From Rhizobium etli CFN 42 (GTDB lineage: Bacteria; Pseudomonadota; Alphaproteobacteria; Rhizobiales; Rhizobiaceae), in NCBI RefSeq assembly GCF_000092045.1, contig NC_007761.1, forward strand, positions 2,855,001 through 2,919,000: a DNA stretch of 64,000 nt. The letters run 5' to 3'. A program made the translations under genes and the position numbers. Positions 18,140 to 27,295 of this stretch are shown piece after piece. Position 1 is the stretch's first letter; every line of letters begins with the position of its first letter. The notes under the pieces were generated by a model. It was not told where the DNA came from, did not search any database, and saw nothing but the letters and a program-made list of their open reading frames with translations.

Positions 18140-19186
18140 ATGCCTATTGCAAGAGGCTACGCCGCAACCGACGCTTCCAAGCCGCTGACCCCTTTCACCT
18201 TCGAACGCCGCAACCCGAACCCCGATGACGTGGTCATCGAAATCAAGTTTGCCGGCATCTGCCATTCGGACATCCACACCGTCCGCAACGAGTGGAAGAA
18301 CGCCGTCTATCCGATCGTGCCCGGCCATGAGATCGCCGGCATCGTCTCGGCCGTCGGCTCCTCCGTCACCAAGTTCAAGGTCGGCGACCGCGTCGGCGTC
18401 GGCTGCTTCGTCGATTCCTGCATCGGCTGCGCCGAGCGTGACCTCGACCGCGAACAATACATGCCGGGTCTCAGCGGCACCTACAATGACTTCGAAGCCG
18501 ACGGCAAGACACGCACCCAGGGCGGCTATTCCGACTCGATCGTCGTCAAGGAGGGCTATGTTATGTCCATTCCTGACAATCTGCCGCTCGATGCCTCCGC
18601 GCCGCTGCTCTGTGCCGGCATTACGCTCTATTCGCCGCTGCGTCACTGGAATGCCGGCCCCGGCAAGAAGGTCGCGATCGTCGGCATGGGCGGCCTCGGC
18701 CACATGGGCGTCAAGCTGGGCTCGGCCATGGGCGCCGATATCACCGTTCTCTCCCAGAGCCTTTCCAAGAAGGAAGACGGTCTGAAGCTCGGCGCCAGGG
18801 AATATTACGCCACCAACGACCCGGAAACCTTCACCAAGCTCGCCGGCACGTTCGACCTGATCATCTGCACCGTCAGCGCCGAGATCGATTGGAACGCCTA
18901 TCTCGGCCTCCTGAAGGTGGACGGCTCCTTCGTGGTCGTCGGCGCGCCGGAAAATCCGATCCCGGTGCATGCCTTCTCGATCATCCCAGGCCGCAAGAGC
19001 ATCTCCGGATCGATGATCGGCTCGATCAAGGAAACCCAGGAAATGCTGGATTTCTGCGGCAAGCACAACATCGTCTCCGAGATCGAGAAAATCAACATCG
19101 ACCAGGTCAACGAAGCCTATGAACGCGTCCTGAAGAGCGACGTCCGCTACCGCTTCGTCATCGACATCGCCTCGCTGGCGGCCTGA
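18140..19186 (+). CDS. Zinc-dependent NAD(P) alcohol dehydrogenase, cinnamyl/YahK type
   Basis: A 348-residue medium-chain dehydrogenase. The catalytic zinc site is GICHSDIHT, with GHEIAGIV next. The structural zinc site is [14 protein letters not shown], and the cofactor fold is [18 protein letters not shown]. These match the cinnamyl-alcohol/aldehyde reductase branch (YahK, AdhC), which normally uses NADPH to reduce aldehydes. A good ribosome site (AAAAGGAAGG) precedes the ATG. A clear terminator follows, so the gene is monocistronic and probably controlled by the divergent AraC regulator. Confidence 0.93.
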   Translation: MPIARGYAATDASKPLTPFTFERRNPNPDDVVIEIKFAGICHSDIHTVRNEWKNAVYPIVPGHEIAGIVSAVGSSVTKFKVGDRVGVGCFVDSCIGCAERDLDREQYMPGLSGTYNDFEADGKTRTQGGYSDSIVVKEGYVMSIPDNLPLDASAPLLCAGITLYSPLRHWNAGPGKKVAIVGMGGLGHMGVKLGSAMGADITVLSQSLSKKEDGLKLGAREYYATNDPETFTKLAGTFDLIICTVSAEIDWNAYLGLLKVDGSFVVVGAPENPIPVHAFSIIPGRKSISGSMIGSIKETQEMLDFCGKHNIVSEIEKINIDQVNEAYERVLKSDVRYRFVIDIASLAA

Positions 19187-19195
19187 GGATAATGG

Positions 19196-19223
19196 AAGGC
19201 GGTTCGAGAGGGCCGCCTTTTTT
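19196..19223 (+). terminator. Rho-independent terminator of the alcohol dehydrogenase gene
   Basis: The 7-bp arms AAGGCGG (19196-19202) and CCGCCTT (19213-19219) are followed by a run of six T, ten bases past the stop codon. This is a classic intrinsic terminator. Confidence 0.85.
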
Positions 19224-19237
19224 AAGCGGCAAACTCC

Positions 19238-19385
19238 ACCGCCGTCATGCTGAGGTGCGCGCAGCCCGTAGGGCGGAGCCTCGAAGCATCGCCCGCAAAC
19301 GCCGCTTCCATCCACCAAGTCGGAGCGCCCGCCCCGTGCTTCGAGGCTCCGGCCTTTCTGCCTACCCACCTCAGCATGAGCTCTC
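19238..19385. repeat. Long inverted intergenic repeat (GTCATGCTGAGG type)
   Basis: The ends are near-mirror copies: GTCATGCTGAGGTG on the left and CACCTCAGCATGA on the right. An inner mirror pair, GCCTCGAAGCA and TGCTTCGAGGC, lies between them. It fills the gap between the alcohol dehydrogenase gene and the TetM-like gene. A related, more decayed copy lies at 21590-21738. This is a rhizobial dispersed palindrome, not an insertion sequence. Confidence 0.65.
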
Positions 19386-19404
19386 TTGAGCTCCGATGCA
19401 AAGC

Positions 19405-21371
19405 TCAGCCGTTTAGCGATACCCCTAAGCTATCCCGGCGCAAACGCAGCAGATATTCCGCACTGTTGAATGGATTAGGCCCCGAACGCCGGCGCAGGCG
19501 CGGGGGCCCCGCCATCGGCACATAGTGATCGAAAGCGGTTTCCATGGTCCCCGCCCCGCTCGTCAGCCCCGGCAATTGCTGCTGGACGCTCCGCACCATC
19601 TGAGACGCCATGGTGCCTTCGAGCCGGGCGACGCCATCGGCGATCACCGAATCCGTCGTCATCGCGGCTGATCTCGCAAGCAAGGTCAGCACGCCGCTTA
19701 GATTTTCCGCCGGCGCCTCGAGATGAAAGCGGTCAACCGGCTCGCAGAGCACGGTCTGCGCGGCCGACAGCGCCGTGGCCAGCACCCAGGGTGTCAACTG
19801 CCGGAAATCGGCGGCGGTGCTTGCCGGCGAACTATGCCGGACCGCCGTCATCGCCACATGGCAATCGATGACCTGCCAGCCGAAAATTCCCTGGTTCAGC
19901 GTCTCGAACACGGCTTCCTCGACCGCCCGGTAAAAGGCGACCGGCATCTGGCCGACCTCCACTTCCAGTGCGAAGCTGTTGCCCGCCCCAGGAGGGCGGG
20001 GTTCGACGCGCAGCCCGACGGTCGCGAGAAACGGATTGGGTTCCTTGAAGAGGATCTGCAGGCCGGTCCCAATTCCCACAGGCCTCTCCGCGAGGATGAC
20101 CGTGCTTTCCTCGAAGCTGGCATCGAGACTGAAATCCGTCAGCAGCGTCGATTGGATCACCTCCTTCTGCACCTCGCCATAAAGCGAGACGAACACCTCG
20201 TCCGTCTCCTCGTTGCGACGCAGACTGATCAACGGGTCCTGTTCGGCCATCTGGCTCAGCACTAGCCAGAGCGCCGCCTTGTCGGACGGGCGACGGGCAA
20301 GCACGCGGGTTTCGAGTGCCGGCGGCGCAAAGTGAGCCTGCCCGCTGGAAAACCGATCGGAGCCCACTGCGTCGCCGATCCGCGCTCCGGCCAGGCCGCT
20401 GACGCGTGCGATCTGCCCGGCGCGGAGGCTCTCGGCGCCATGGATCCGGCCATCCTCGAACACCTGGATCGCGGTCACCCGTCCCGGGCCTTTCGGCAGA
20501 TCCAGATATTGCCGGAGCCGTACCGTGCCTGAGGTCAGGGAGAGATAGCACAGCTTTTCCCCGCCCAGCCGCGCTCGATCTTGAAGATCTTGCCCGCGAC
20601 CGGACCATCCGCATCGGGTCGTCGCGCCGGTAAGATCGTCGTAAAGGCCGATGCCAGGTCTGATATGCCGACACCGGTCATCGCAGCACCCGCAAAGACG
20701 GGATGCACGAGGCCGCGCGCCACCTGATCGGCCAGAGAGCGCCCAAGCCTTTCCTCTGTCAGTCGTTCGGGAGCGAGCACATAGTCATCAAGTATCGCCT
20801 CGTCATTTTCCCCGAGCGCCTCGCAAAGCGCCGAAAAAAGCGGCTCGTCTCTCAGAGCGAGCGCCTCGACCCGGGCAAGCTTGCTGCCTGCATCGATAAT
20901 CGTGGACATGGCGATCGGCCGGACCGAGAGTTGAGCGGCAAGCGCCTCCAGCACCTCCTGATAGCGTGCACCGAGACGGTCGACCTTATTGATGAAGAAG
21001 ACGAAGGGAACGCCGAGCCGCCGCAGCGCCCGCATCAGCACACGGGTCTGCGCCTGCACACCCTCGACCGCGGAGACCACGACGACTGCGGCATCCAGCA
21101 ATCCCAGCACCCGCTCGACCTCGGCGATGAAATCCGGGTGGCCGGGCGTGTCGATCAGATTGATGGTCCTGTCGCCGATCTTAAACGACACCACCGCAGC
21201 CCGGATCGTGATGCCGCGCTGCTGCTCGAGTTCGAGATTGTCCGTGTGTGTATCGCCGGTATCGACGCTACCGAGCCTGTCGATGACGCCGGCGTTGAAA
21301 AGCAGTCTTTCGGTAAGGCTAGTCTTGCCTGCATCCACATGGGCGAGGATGCCCAGATTCAAAGTGCCCAT
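19405..21371 (-). pseudogene. TetM/TetO-like ribosomal protection GTPase, frameshifted
   Basis: The 5' part (20535-21371, 278 residues) holds the GTPase domain: ILAHVDAGKTSLTER (P-loop), RGITI, DTPGHPDF and FINKVDR. The 3' part (19405-20478, 357 residues) holds the EF-G-like domains II-V. They lie in frames one base apart. Adding one G to the four-G run (plus-strand C4 at 20559-20562) joins them through GWAGEKLCYLSLTSGTVRLR into a 655-residue protein, close to the 639 of TetM. The family displaces tetracycline from the ribosome or acts as an EF-G paralogue. As written only the GTPase half can be made, so this is a recent pseudogene or a base-calling error. Confidence 0.85.
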
Positions 21372-21589
21372 GAACCACCAACTTCTCAGAAATTCGGATG
21401 TGATTTTCGTGAGAAGTGACTCGGCGCATTGGAACCTCTGTCCGTTGTTGCGGCTGGATGCGTGACCTCCGGTGGTAGGAGACGCGGGTTGGATGCTAAG
21501 GGCGCGTGAGGAGATGTGTCAAGCTTGAACGCGCCCTGCTTCAAGGCTTCAGCGGGCGACGTGTGCGCCTCGGGACACGACGATCAGCC

Positions 21590-21738
21590 GTCATGGTGAG
21601 GGTGAGGAGCGGAGCAATCGATCCTGTGAATCGATTGCAGCAACGCAGGGCCGTCTGCTGGGTGAAGCGACGGCGGCCTCGTCCTTCGACGCCCCTTCGG
21701 GGCACCTCAGGATTGAGGCCGGAGAGGCAACGCAGCAG
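21590..21738. repeat. Intergenic repeat with internal palindrome
   Basis: The 368-bp gap 21372-21739 has no gene. Its right part looks like the 19238-19385 repeat in decayed form: GTCATGGTGAGG near 21592 and CCTCAGGATTGAGG near 21706-21719. Inside is a perfect 9-bp palindrome, GCAATCGAT (21614-21622) and ATCGATTGC (21630-21638). The left part, 21372-21590, should hold the promoter of the TetM-like gene, but I see no clear motif. Confidence 0.5.
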
Positions 21739-21739
21739 A

Positions 21740-23005
21740 CTACCCCTCCTCCCGCATCGTCTCCCGCTGCGTGATCAGCCGGGCGCTGTGCTGGCCGCTC
21801 AGATAAATCCACAGCCAACTCCAGGCGACGGAGAAGCGTGAGCGGGTGCCGATCAGGAAGTAGATATGGGCAATGCCCCAGATCCACCAGGCGATCCAGC
21901 CTTTCAGCTTGATCTGGCCGAAATCGATGATTGCCGCACTCTTGCCGATCGTCGCCAGACTGCCCTGGTGCCGGTATTTGAAGGGCGCCGGCGCCGGCTT
22001 GCCCGAAAGACGCGCGCGGATGACCTTGGCGACATAAGCGCCCTGCTGCTTGGCGGCGGGTGCGATACCCGGCACCGGCTTGCCATTGTCGCGCATCACG
22101 GAGGCGGTGTCGCCGATAACGAAGACATCCGGCAGGCCGGGCGCGCTCAGGTCCTTTTCGACGACGACGCGCCCTGCCCGGTCGGCCGGCACGTTTAGCC
22201 AGCGGGCGGCCGGCGAGGCGGTGACGCCGGCGGCCCAGACGATCGTCCGGCTCGGGATGAAGGTCTCGCCGATCTGTACGCCGTCGGCGGCGCACTCCGT
22301 CACCGGCTTGCCGAGGAGGACCTCGACCCCGAGTTTCTCCAGCGCCTTTTGGGCATAGGCCGAAAGCTCCTCGGCGAAGGTCGGCAGCACCCGCGGGCCA
22401 GCCTCGACCAGCACGACGCGGGTCTTGCGCGTATCGATGTTGCGGAATTCGTCCGGCAGCGTGAAATGCGCGAGCTCGGCGATGATGCCGGCAAGCTCGA
22501 CCCCGGTCGGCCCGGCGCCGACGATGGTGAAGGTCAGCAGCGCGTCGCGTATGGCCGGATCAGCCTCCATCTCTGCCTTCTCAAAGGCGAGCAGCACCCG
22601 CCGGCGGATCGTCGTCGCATCCTCCAGCGTCTTCAGGCCGGGCGCCACCGGCTCCCATTCGTCATGGCCGAAATAGGCATGAGTCGCGCCGGTCGCCAGC
22701 ACCAGTGTGTCGTATCCAAGAGTCATGCCGTTGCGTAGGGATACCGTCTTCGCGCCGCTGTCGACATCGGTGACCTCGCCGAGCAGCACCGTCACATCAG
22801 GCCGGTCGGCATAGAGACGGCGGATCGGCCAGGCGATTTCCGATGTGGAGAGAATGGTCGTCGCCACCTGATAAAGCAGCGGCTGAAAGAGATGATGGTT
22901 GCGCCGGTCAACGAGCGCAATCTTCACGCCTGCGCCCTTTAACCCGTTGACGAGCTGCAGCCCGCCGAAACCGCCGCCGACAACGACGACGCGATGATCG
23001 CTCAT
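21740..23005 (-). CDS. ndh: Type II NADH dehydrogenase (NDH-2)
   Basis: A 421-residue single-subunit, non-proton-pumping NADH:quinone oxidoreductase on the inner membrane. The FAD site is VVVVGGGFGGLQLVNGL at 6-22, and the NADH site is FTIVGAGPTGVELAGIIAEL near 165. VFVIGDTASV binds the FAD ribityl, and a C-terminal hydrophobic stretch (WIAWWIWGIAHIYFLIGTRS) contacts the membrane. The ATG at 23005 is chosen because the FAD motif begins within six residues and AAGGGGC precedes it. The frame is open for 64 codons further upstream, but those codons show no homology-like signal. Confidence 0.92.
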   Translation of the reverse strand: MSDHRVVVVGGGFGGLQLVNGLKGAGVKIALVDRRNHHLFQPLLYQVATTILSTSEIAWPIRRLYADRPDVTVLLGEVTDVDSGAKTVSLRNGMTLGYDTLVLATGATHAYFGHDEWEPVAPGLKTLEDATTIRRRVLLAFEKAEMEADPAIRDALLTFTIVGAGPTGVELAGIIAELAHFTLPDEFRNIDTRKTRVVLVEAGPRVLPTFAEELSAYAQKALEKLGVEVLLGKPVTECAADGVQIGETFIPSRTIVWAAGVTASPAARWLNVPADRAGRVVVEKDLSAPGLPDVFVIGDTASVMRDNGKPVPGIAPAAKQQGAYVAKVIRARLSGKPAPAPFKYRHQGSLATIGKSAAIIDFGQIKLKGWIAWWIWGIAHIYFLIGTRSRFSVAWSWLWIYLSGQHSARLITQRETMREEG

Positions 23006-23244
23006 GCCCTGCCCCTTCTGCGCCATTTTCGCTGAAAGCCAATGTGGGCCTCGGCGCAAAGGTTGCAACTGCTGTTTTGGAATGCCTCCCCTGCACCGAT
23101 CGCAGTCAACAGAGCTTGTCGCGCAAAACTGCGCCGGCAGCCAGACTGGGCCTCTGCCGATGTTCGATACAAACAGGCCGTCCGAGCGGATCATCACATT
23201 GGTCGGCCTGGAACCAGTTCACGGCGCCGATGCGCAAGTGCGGA

Positions 23245-23772
23245 TCAATAGGGACTGATGCACTGGCGACGGGGTCCATAATAGGGCTGGAAGGTATTGT
23301 CGAAAGCCCTATACGAACGATAACGCGCGTAGCACCAGCTCACATGAGTGCCGCCCCGCCCGTAATAGACGGTCGATGCATAGTTCCGATAGGGCGGGGC
23401 ATAATACCGGCCATAGTGGCGGTAGGGCGGGCCATAGTACCGGTAAGGCGAGCCGTAATAGCGGTAAGGCGAGCCGTAATAGCGGTAGGGCGGGTCGTAA
23501 TAGCCGTAAGGCGACCCGTAATAGCGGTAGGGCGAGCCGTAATAGGGCTGTGACAATGCGCTGCCAATGATGGTGCCGACGGCTAGACCCCCTAAGGCCC
23601 AGCCCCAGTTATCTCGTCGATGATGTCCGCCTCGGCCACGCCATCGTACTTGCTCTATCTGCTGCTGCTGTGTCTCGATCTTGGGTGGGTTCATAGCCGG
23701 AAACGCCTGAGCGGGCGTGATGCCAGGGGCACCTATGATCAAGCATAACGCGGCGACGGTCAGGGTTCTCAT
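23245..23772 (-). CDS. BA14K-like secreted protein with tyrosine-rich 7-residue repeats
   Basis: A 175-residue exported protein with a signal peptide (about 1-23, TPAQA). It has a short glycine-rich transmembrane-like segment (WGWALGGLAVGTIIGSALS) and then about nine tandem copies of a 7-residue unit close to YRYYGSP (21-bp DNA repeat, roughly 23390-23555). The C-terminal domain HVSWCYARYRSYRAFDNTF, ending with a second Cys, matches the BA14K family, envelope proteins known as immunoreactive antigens in Brucella. Repeat number probably varies between strains through slippage (inference). Confidence 0.85.
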   Translation of the reverse strand: MRTLTVAALCLIIGAPGITPAQAFPAMNPPKIETQQQQIEQVRWRGRGGHHRRDNWGWALGGLAVGTIIGSALSQPYYGSPYRYYGSPYGYYDPPYRYYGSPYRYYGSPYRYYGPPYRHYGRYYAPPYRNYASTVYYGRGGTHVSWCYARYRSYRAFDNTFQPYYGPRRQCISPY

Positions 23773-24010
23773 GACTGTTCTCCTCTATCCTCCAACTGGA
23801 GGAATATCCTCCCCTCCTCCTGAACCAAAGGTGAACGCATTATGTCGAAAAACGTTCCATACCGGGACAAATGAATCGCTATGGCCGCCGCTGGAGATTA
23901 TCGGCTCCGCGTGCAATCGTGTCGGACGCCCGGACCAGAGAAATTTTCCCCGACATGAAAAAGCTACAAATATCTCCGGCGTTCATACTGCCAACCTCGG
24001 CACAGACTTT

Positions 24011-24475
24011 TCATCGGACGTAACCCACGGGTATCGTCATTCCATGCTTCAACTCTTCCATCGAGATCGAAGCCGAGACGTCGAAGAGTTCCAGCTTGCG
24101 CACGATTTGCTTGTAGATCACGTCGTAGTGTTCGACGCGCGGCAGCACGATCTTCAGGATGTAATCGTGGTTGCCGGTCAACCGGTGCGCCTCGACGATC
24201 TCGGGGATGCCACCGATGATCCGGCGGAAGTTTTCCGTCCACTCATCGGAATGGTGCGCCGTCTTGACCAGCGCAAAGACCGTCGTCGGCACGCCCATCC
24301 TTTCGCGGTCGAGCACGACGATGCGCCGGGCGATATGGCCGCTTTCCTCGAGCCGCTGAATGCGCCGTGAGCAGGCCGAGACGGAAAGCGCCACGCGCTC
24401 GGCAAGATCGGTCACGGAGATGCCAGCATCCCTTTGCAGCGTGTCGAGAATCCGTCTGTCGCGATCGTCAAGCAT
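24011..24475 (-). CDS. Lrp/AsnC-family transcriptional regulator
   Basis: A 154-residue regulator with an AsnC helix-turn-helix at about 18-45 (ISVTDLAERVALSVSACSRR) and a C-terminal RAM domain that normally senses amino acids (IVEAHRLTGNHDYILKI). It diverges from an amino-acid racemase gene. The gap contains a strong 12-bp-arm palindrome, so it probably controls itself and the racemase. Confidence 0.92.
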   Translation of the reverse strand: MLDDRDRRILDTLQRDAGISVTDLAERVALSVSACSRRIQRLEESGHIARRIVVLDRERMGVPTTVFALVKTAHHSDEWTENFRRIIGGIPEIVEAHRLTGNHDYILKIVLPRVEHYDVIYKQIVRKLELFDVSASISMEELKHGMTIPVGYVR

Positions 24476-24502
24476 TGTGTGAGGCGTACCTTGCGCGTTT
24501 CA

Positions 24503-24530
24503 TTTGCGCGATTTTATGAAATCGCGCAAA
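24503..24530. promoter_or_regulatory. Large palindrome, probable Lrp-family operator
   Basis: The arms TTTGCGCGATTT (24503-24514) and AAATCGCGCAAA (24519-24530) are perfect complements with a four-base spacer. Extra TTGCGCG half-sites at 24491-24497 and 24573-24579 flank it, which suits the multi-dimer wrapping used by Lrp proteins. It lies between the divergent lrp-like and racemase genes. Confidence 0.75.
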
Positions 24531-24629
24531 GAAATACCACATAGTTCGGCATTGGAACAAACAACGCAAACATTGCGCGCCCACATTGCGTCATCATCTT
24601 CGAAACTCGAAGCATGGGAGCGTAAAGAG

Positions 24630-25349
24630 ATGGAAACGATTGGCCTGATCGGTGGCATGAGTTTCGAAAGTTCGGCGGTCTATTATCGCCTGATCAACGA
24701 GATGGTGCGCGCCCGCAAGGGCGGCCTCGCCTCAGCCGAGCTCATCTTGCACTCGGTCAATTTCGAAGAGATCGTCGCTCTTCAGAAGGCCGGCGACTGG
24801 GCTGACGCCGCCCGCCGCCTCGGCGATGTGGCCGAACGCCTTCAGGCTGGCGGCGCCGGCTGCGTCCTCATCTGCACCAACACCATGCACCTGATCGCCG
24901 AGCAGGTCGCGGCAAGGATTTCCGTGCCACTGATCCACATCATCGACGAGACGGCGAAATCGCTGCATGCCGCCGGCCGCAAGCGCCCGCTGCTGCTCGC
25001 CACCCGCTACACGATGGAGCACGGCTTCTACGCCGAACGTATGAAAGGCCTCGGCCTCGACATCATCGTGCCCGACGCTGCCGATCGCACCACCGTGCAC
25101 GACATCATCTTCAACGAGCTTTGCGCCGGCAGGGTGCGCGACAGCTCGCGAGAAAAGCTGATCGACATCATCGACCGCGCCGCGGAGCGCGGCGCCGACA
25201 GCATCATCCTCGGCTGCACCGAGATCTGCCTCATCCTCGACCCCGACCGCCTGCCGCTGCCCGGCTTCGACGCGACGGCAATTCATGCCCGGGCTGCGGT
25301 CGAATTCGCCCTTGGCGCAGAGGAAGAAGTGGAAGAGCACGCTGCTTGA
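24630..25349 (+). CDS. Aspartate/glutamate racemase family protein
   Basis: A 239-residue cofactor-independent racemase of the aspartate/glutamate/hydantoin family. The N terminus is METIGLIGGMSFESSAVYYR, and two catalytic Cys lie in VLICTNTMH and IILGCTEIC. It interconverts L- and D-forms of an acidic amino acid in the cytoplasm. The start is set at 24630, with GGAG ten bases before. The frame is open back to 24504, but that stretch covers the regulator palindrome and encodes no conserved sequence. Confidence 0.88.
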   Translation: METIGLIGGMSFESSAVYYRLINEMVRARKGGLASAELILHSVNFEEIVALQKAGDWADAARRLGDVAERLQAGGAGCVLICTNTMHLIAEQVAARISVPLIHIIDETAKSLHAAGRKRPLLLATRYTMEHGFYAERMKGLGLDIIVPDAADRTTVHDIIFNELCAGRVRDSSREKLIDIIDRAAERGADSIILGCTEICLILDPDRLPLPGFDATAIHARAAVEFALGAEEEVEEHAA

Positions 25350-25366
25350 TGCAGGCTGCAATTTAG

Positions 25367-25379
25367 TTGACTCAGTCAA
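25367..25379. promoter_or_regulatory. Short palindrome, possible MarR operator
   Basis: TTGACTCAGTCAA is a perfect odd-centred palindrome, and a partial second copy, TTGACACAGTC, occurs at 25425-25435. Both are upstream of the MarR-GNAT gene, whose type of regulator binds such sites. The 150-208 bp distance to the ATG at 25587 and the intervening repeat make this tentative. Confidence 0.4.
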
Positions 25380-25448
25380 TTAAATGCATGACAAGGTCTT
25401 CATGCGGAGACTTTTGTCAGTTTGTTGACACAGTCGGCCAACCTTCTT

Positions 25449-25530
25449 TCGTCATGCTCGGGCTTGTCCCGAGCATCTGCTTCCAGCCGATATGGCAGCA
25501 GATCCTCGGCACGAGGCCGAGGATGATGGC
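25449..25530. repeat. REP-like rhizobial palindromic element (GTCATGCTCGGG type)
   Basis: It contains two perfect stem-loops: GCTCGGG/CCCGAGC at 25456-25474 and ATCCTCGG/CCGAGGAT at 25502-25524. Elements with this GTCATGCTCGGG start are scattered between genes in Rhizobiales. It lies between the racemase and MarR-GNAT genes. Confidence 0.65.
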
Positions 25531-25586
25531 GAGCGAGGACCAGGCCTCGTCAGCAATCTTGCGGAGATCTCCACCTGGAGATCACC

Positions 25587-26504
25587 ATGTCTGACATCGT
25601 CCTCATCGAAACTGCCCGCGACTTCAACCGCTTCTACACGAACTTCCTCGGCCTCCTGAACAAGGCCTATCTCGACTCGCCGTATACGCTGACGGATGCA
25701 CGTATCCTCTTCGAAATCGGCTCGCATGCGGGCGTCAGTGCCACCGCACTCGCTCGCGATCTGCATCTCGACCCGGCCTATCTCAGCCGCATCCTCAAGC
25801 GTTTCCGCGCCGAAGGACTGATCGAGACTAGCCCCGACCCGGCCGATCTGCGCAGCCAGATCATCAATGTCACCGACCAGGGACGAGAAGAGTTCGAGGA
25901 ACTCGGACGACGCGCCAACGCGCAGATCGCCACCCGTTTCGACACGCTCGCAGCCGGCGAGCCGCAGGCAGTCGTCTCGGCGATGAATACGATCCGCGCT
26001 TTGCTTGACCCGGCGGCGAAGCGCGCGCCGGCGATCATCCGCGCCCATCGCGCTGGCGATATGGGCTGGATCGTCGAGAGCCAGAGCCGCTTCTACACTG
26101 AGGAATATGGCTGGGACCTGCGCTTCGAGGCTCTGGTCGCCGAAGTCGCCGGAAAGTTCCTCGCCAATTTCGATCCTGAGAAGGAATATTGCTGGATCGC
26201 CGAGCGCGGCGGCGTCAATGTCGGCTCGATCCTCGTCACCAATAGCGGCGACGGCATTGCCAAACTGCGCCTGCTCTATGTCGACAAATCAGCCCGCGGC
26301 CTCGGGCTTGGCAAACTGTTGGTCGACGAATGCATCCGCTTTGCCAGACAGAAGGGCTATCGCCAGCTTTCGCTCTGGACCAACGATATGCTGGAGACGG
26401 CCCGTGGCATCTACATCAAGGCTGGCTTCCGCCTTGTCTCCGAGGAGAGACATAAAATGTTCGGCCCCGAGGCGAATGGTCAAACCTGGATACTCGATCT
26501 CTGA
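25587..26504 (+). CDS. MarR-GNAT fusion: helix-turn-helix regulator with acetyltransferase domain
   Basis: A 305-residue two-domain protein. Residues about 1-150 form a MarR winged helix (GVSATALARDLHLDPAYLSRILKRFRAEGLIETSPDPADLRS). Residues about 155-305 form a GNAT acetyltransferase with the acetyl-CoA loop SARGLGLGKLLVDECIRFAR. The fusion is a known architecture in which the enzyme domain may sense or modify a small molecule. It is followed by a TetR gene 60 bases away on the same strand. The substrate cannot be told from sequence. Confidence 0.9.
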   Translation: MSDIVLIETARDFNRFYTNFLGLLNKAYLDSPYTLTDARILFEIGSHAGVSATALARDLHLDPAYLSRILKRFRAEGLIETSPDPADLRSQIINVTDQGREEFEELGRRANAQIATRFDTLAAGEPQAVVSAMNTIRALLDPAAKRAPAIIRAHRAGDMGWIVESQSRFYTEEYGWDLRFEALVAEVAGKFLANFDPEKEYCWIAERGGVNVGSILVTNSGDGIAKLRLLYVDKSARGLGLGKLLVDECIRFARQKGYRQLSLWTNDMLETARGIYIKAGFRLVSEERHKMFGPEANGQTWILDL

Positions 26505-26564
26505 ATTTGCTGCATCGCGAAGATTTCGCTTGATTTGGAAACGGTCATTCCCTAATTACGGACC

Positions 26565-27188
26565 ATGACCGCTACCGACCTCACATCAGATCAAAAAACC
26601 CGTAGCCGTGGCCGTCCGCGCGAATTCGATATGGACGCAGCGCTCGATGCGGCCCTGCTGGTCTTTTCCGAGCGTGGATACCACGCCACCTCGATCAGCG
26701 AGCTGACCGAGGCGATGGGCCTTGCCTCGGGCAGCATCTACAAGGCGTTCAAGGACAAGCGCGGCATCTTCGTTGCCGCCTTTGCCCGCTATCGCAAGCT
26801 CGGCCGGCGGCGCCTGGAAGCAATGATCGCGTCAGCGGAAACAGGCCGCGAAAAGGTCTTTCAGATGGTGATGTATTATACGGAGCTCTCGCATGGCGAG
26901 GCCGGCCGCAAAGGCTGTCTCGTCGTCGGCGGCGCCAATGACTTCGCCCTGCTCGACGATGAAACGGCCGCCCATGTCGTCACTGCTTTTGCCGCCGACG
27001 AGAAGCTGATGGCCGATCTCATCCGCATCGGCCAGGCCGACCACACCATCCCGAAGACGGTGGACCCTGATGCCGCCGCCCTCGCCTTTCTCTGCCTGAC
27101 CAAGGGCTTGCGCGTCATCGGCAAAACAGGACGCAGCAGGCAGGAGATGTTTGCCGCAGCCGAAGCGGCGATGAAGCTCGTGACCTGA
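26565..27188 (+). CDS. TetR-family transcriptional regulator
   Basis: A 207-residue regulator with a typical N-terminal DNA-binding domain (GYHATSISELTEAMGLASGSIYKAFKDKRGIF, about 38-69) and a TetR_C-like ligand domain. It sits 107 bases upstream of a major facilitator transporter gene on the same strand. Control of that exporter in response to a toxic ligand is the usual arrangement (inference). Confidence 0.9.
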   Translation: MTATDLTSDQKTRSRGRPREFDMDAALDAALLVFSERGYHATSISELTEAMGLASGSIYKAFKDKRGIFVAAFARYRKLGRRRLEAMIASAETGREKVFQMVMYYTELSHGEAGRKGCLVVGGANDFALLDDETAAHVVTAFAADEKLMADLIRIGQADHTIPKTVDPDAAALAFLCLTKGLRVIGKTGRSRQEMFAAAEAAMKLVT

Positions 27189-27295
27189 ACGGGTACGCCC
27201 AACGATCGAAATAGCGGCATCCGGTCAAGGATCGGGTGGCTGCAGCCAGCATTCTTGCATTCAATTCTCACAATCTTTGAATACCGGAGTTTCTG

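Noticed and set aside
18023..19369. 448-residue open frame antisense to the alcohol dehydrogenase gene
   Set aside because: Shadow of a conserved zinc enzyme gene; it has no ribosome site and runs through the terminator and repeat.
19405..21371. Acquired tetracycline resistance gene on a mobile element
   Set aside because: No transposase or flanking insertion sequence, and GC content matches the chromosome; more likely an old chromosomal paralogue.
23388..23555. CRISPR-like array of short repeats
   Set aside because: The 21-bp units are contiguous without spacers and keep the reading frame of a secreted protein.
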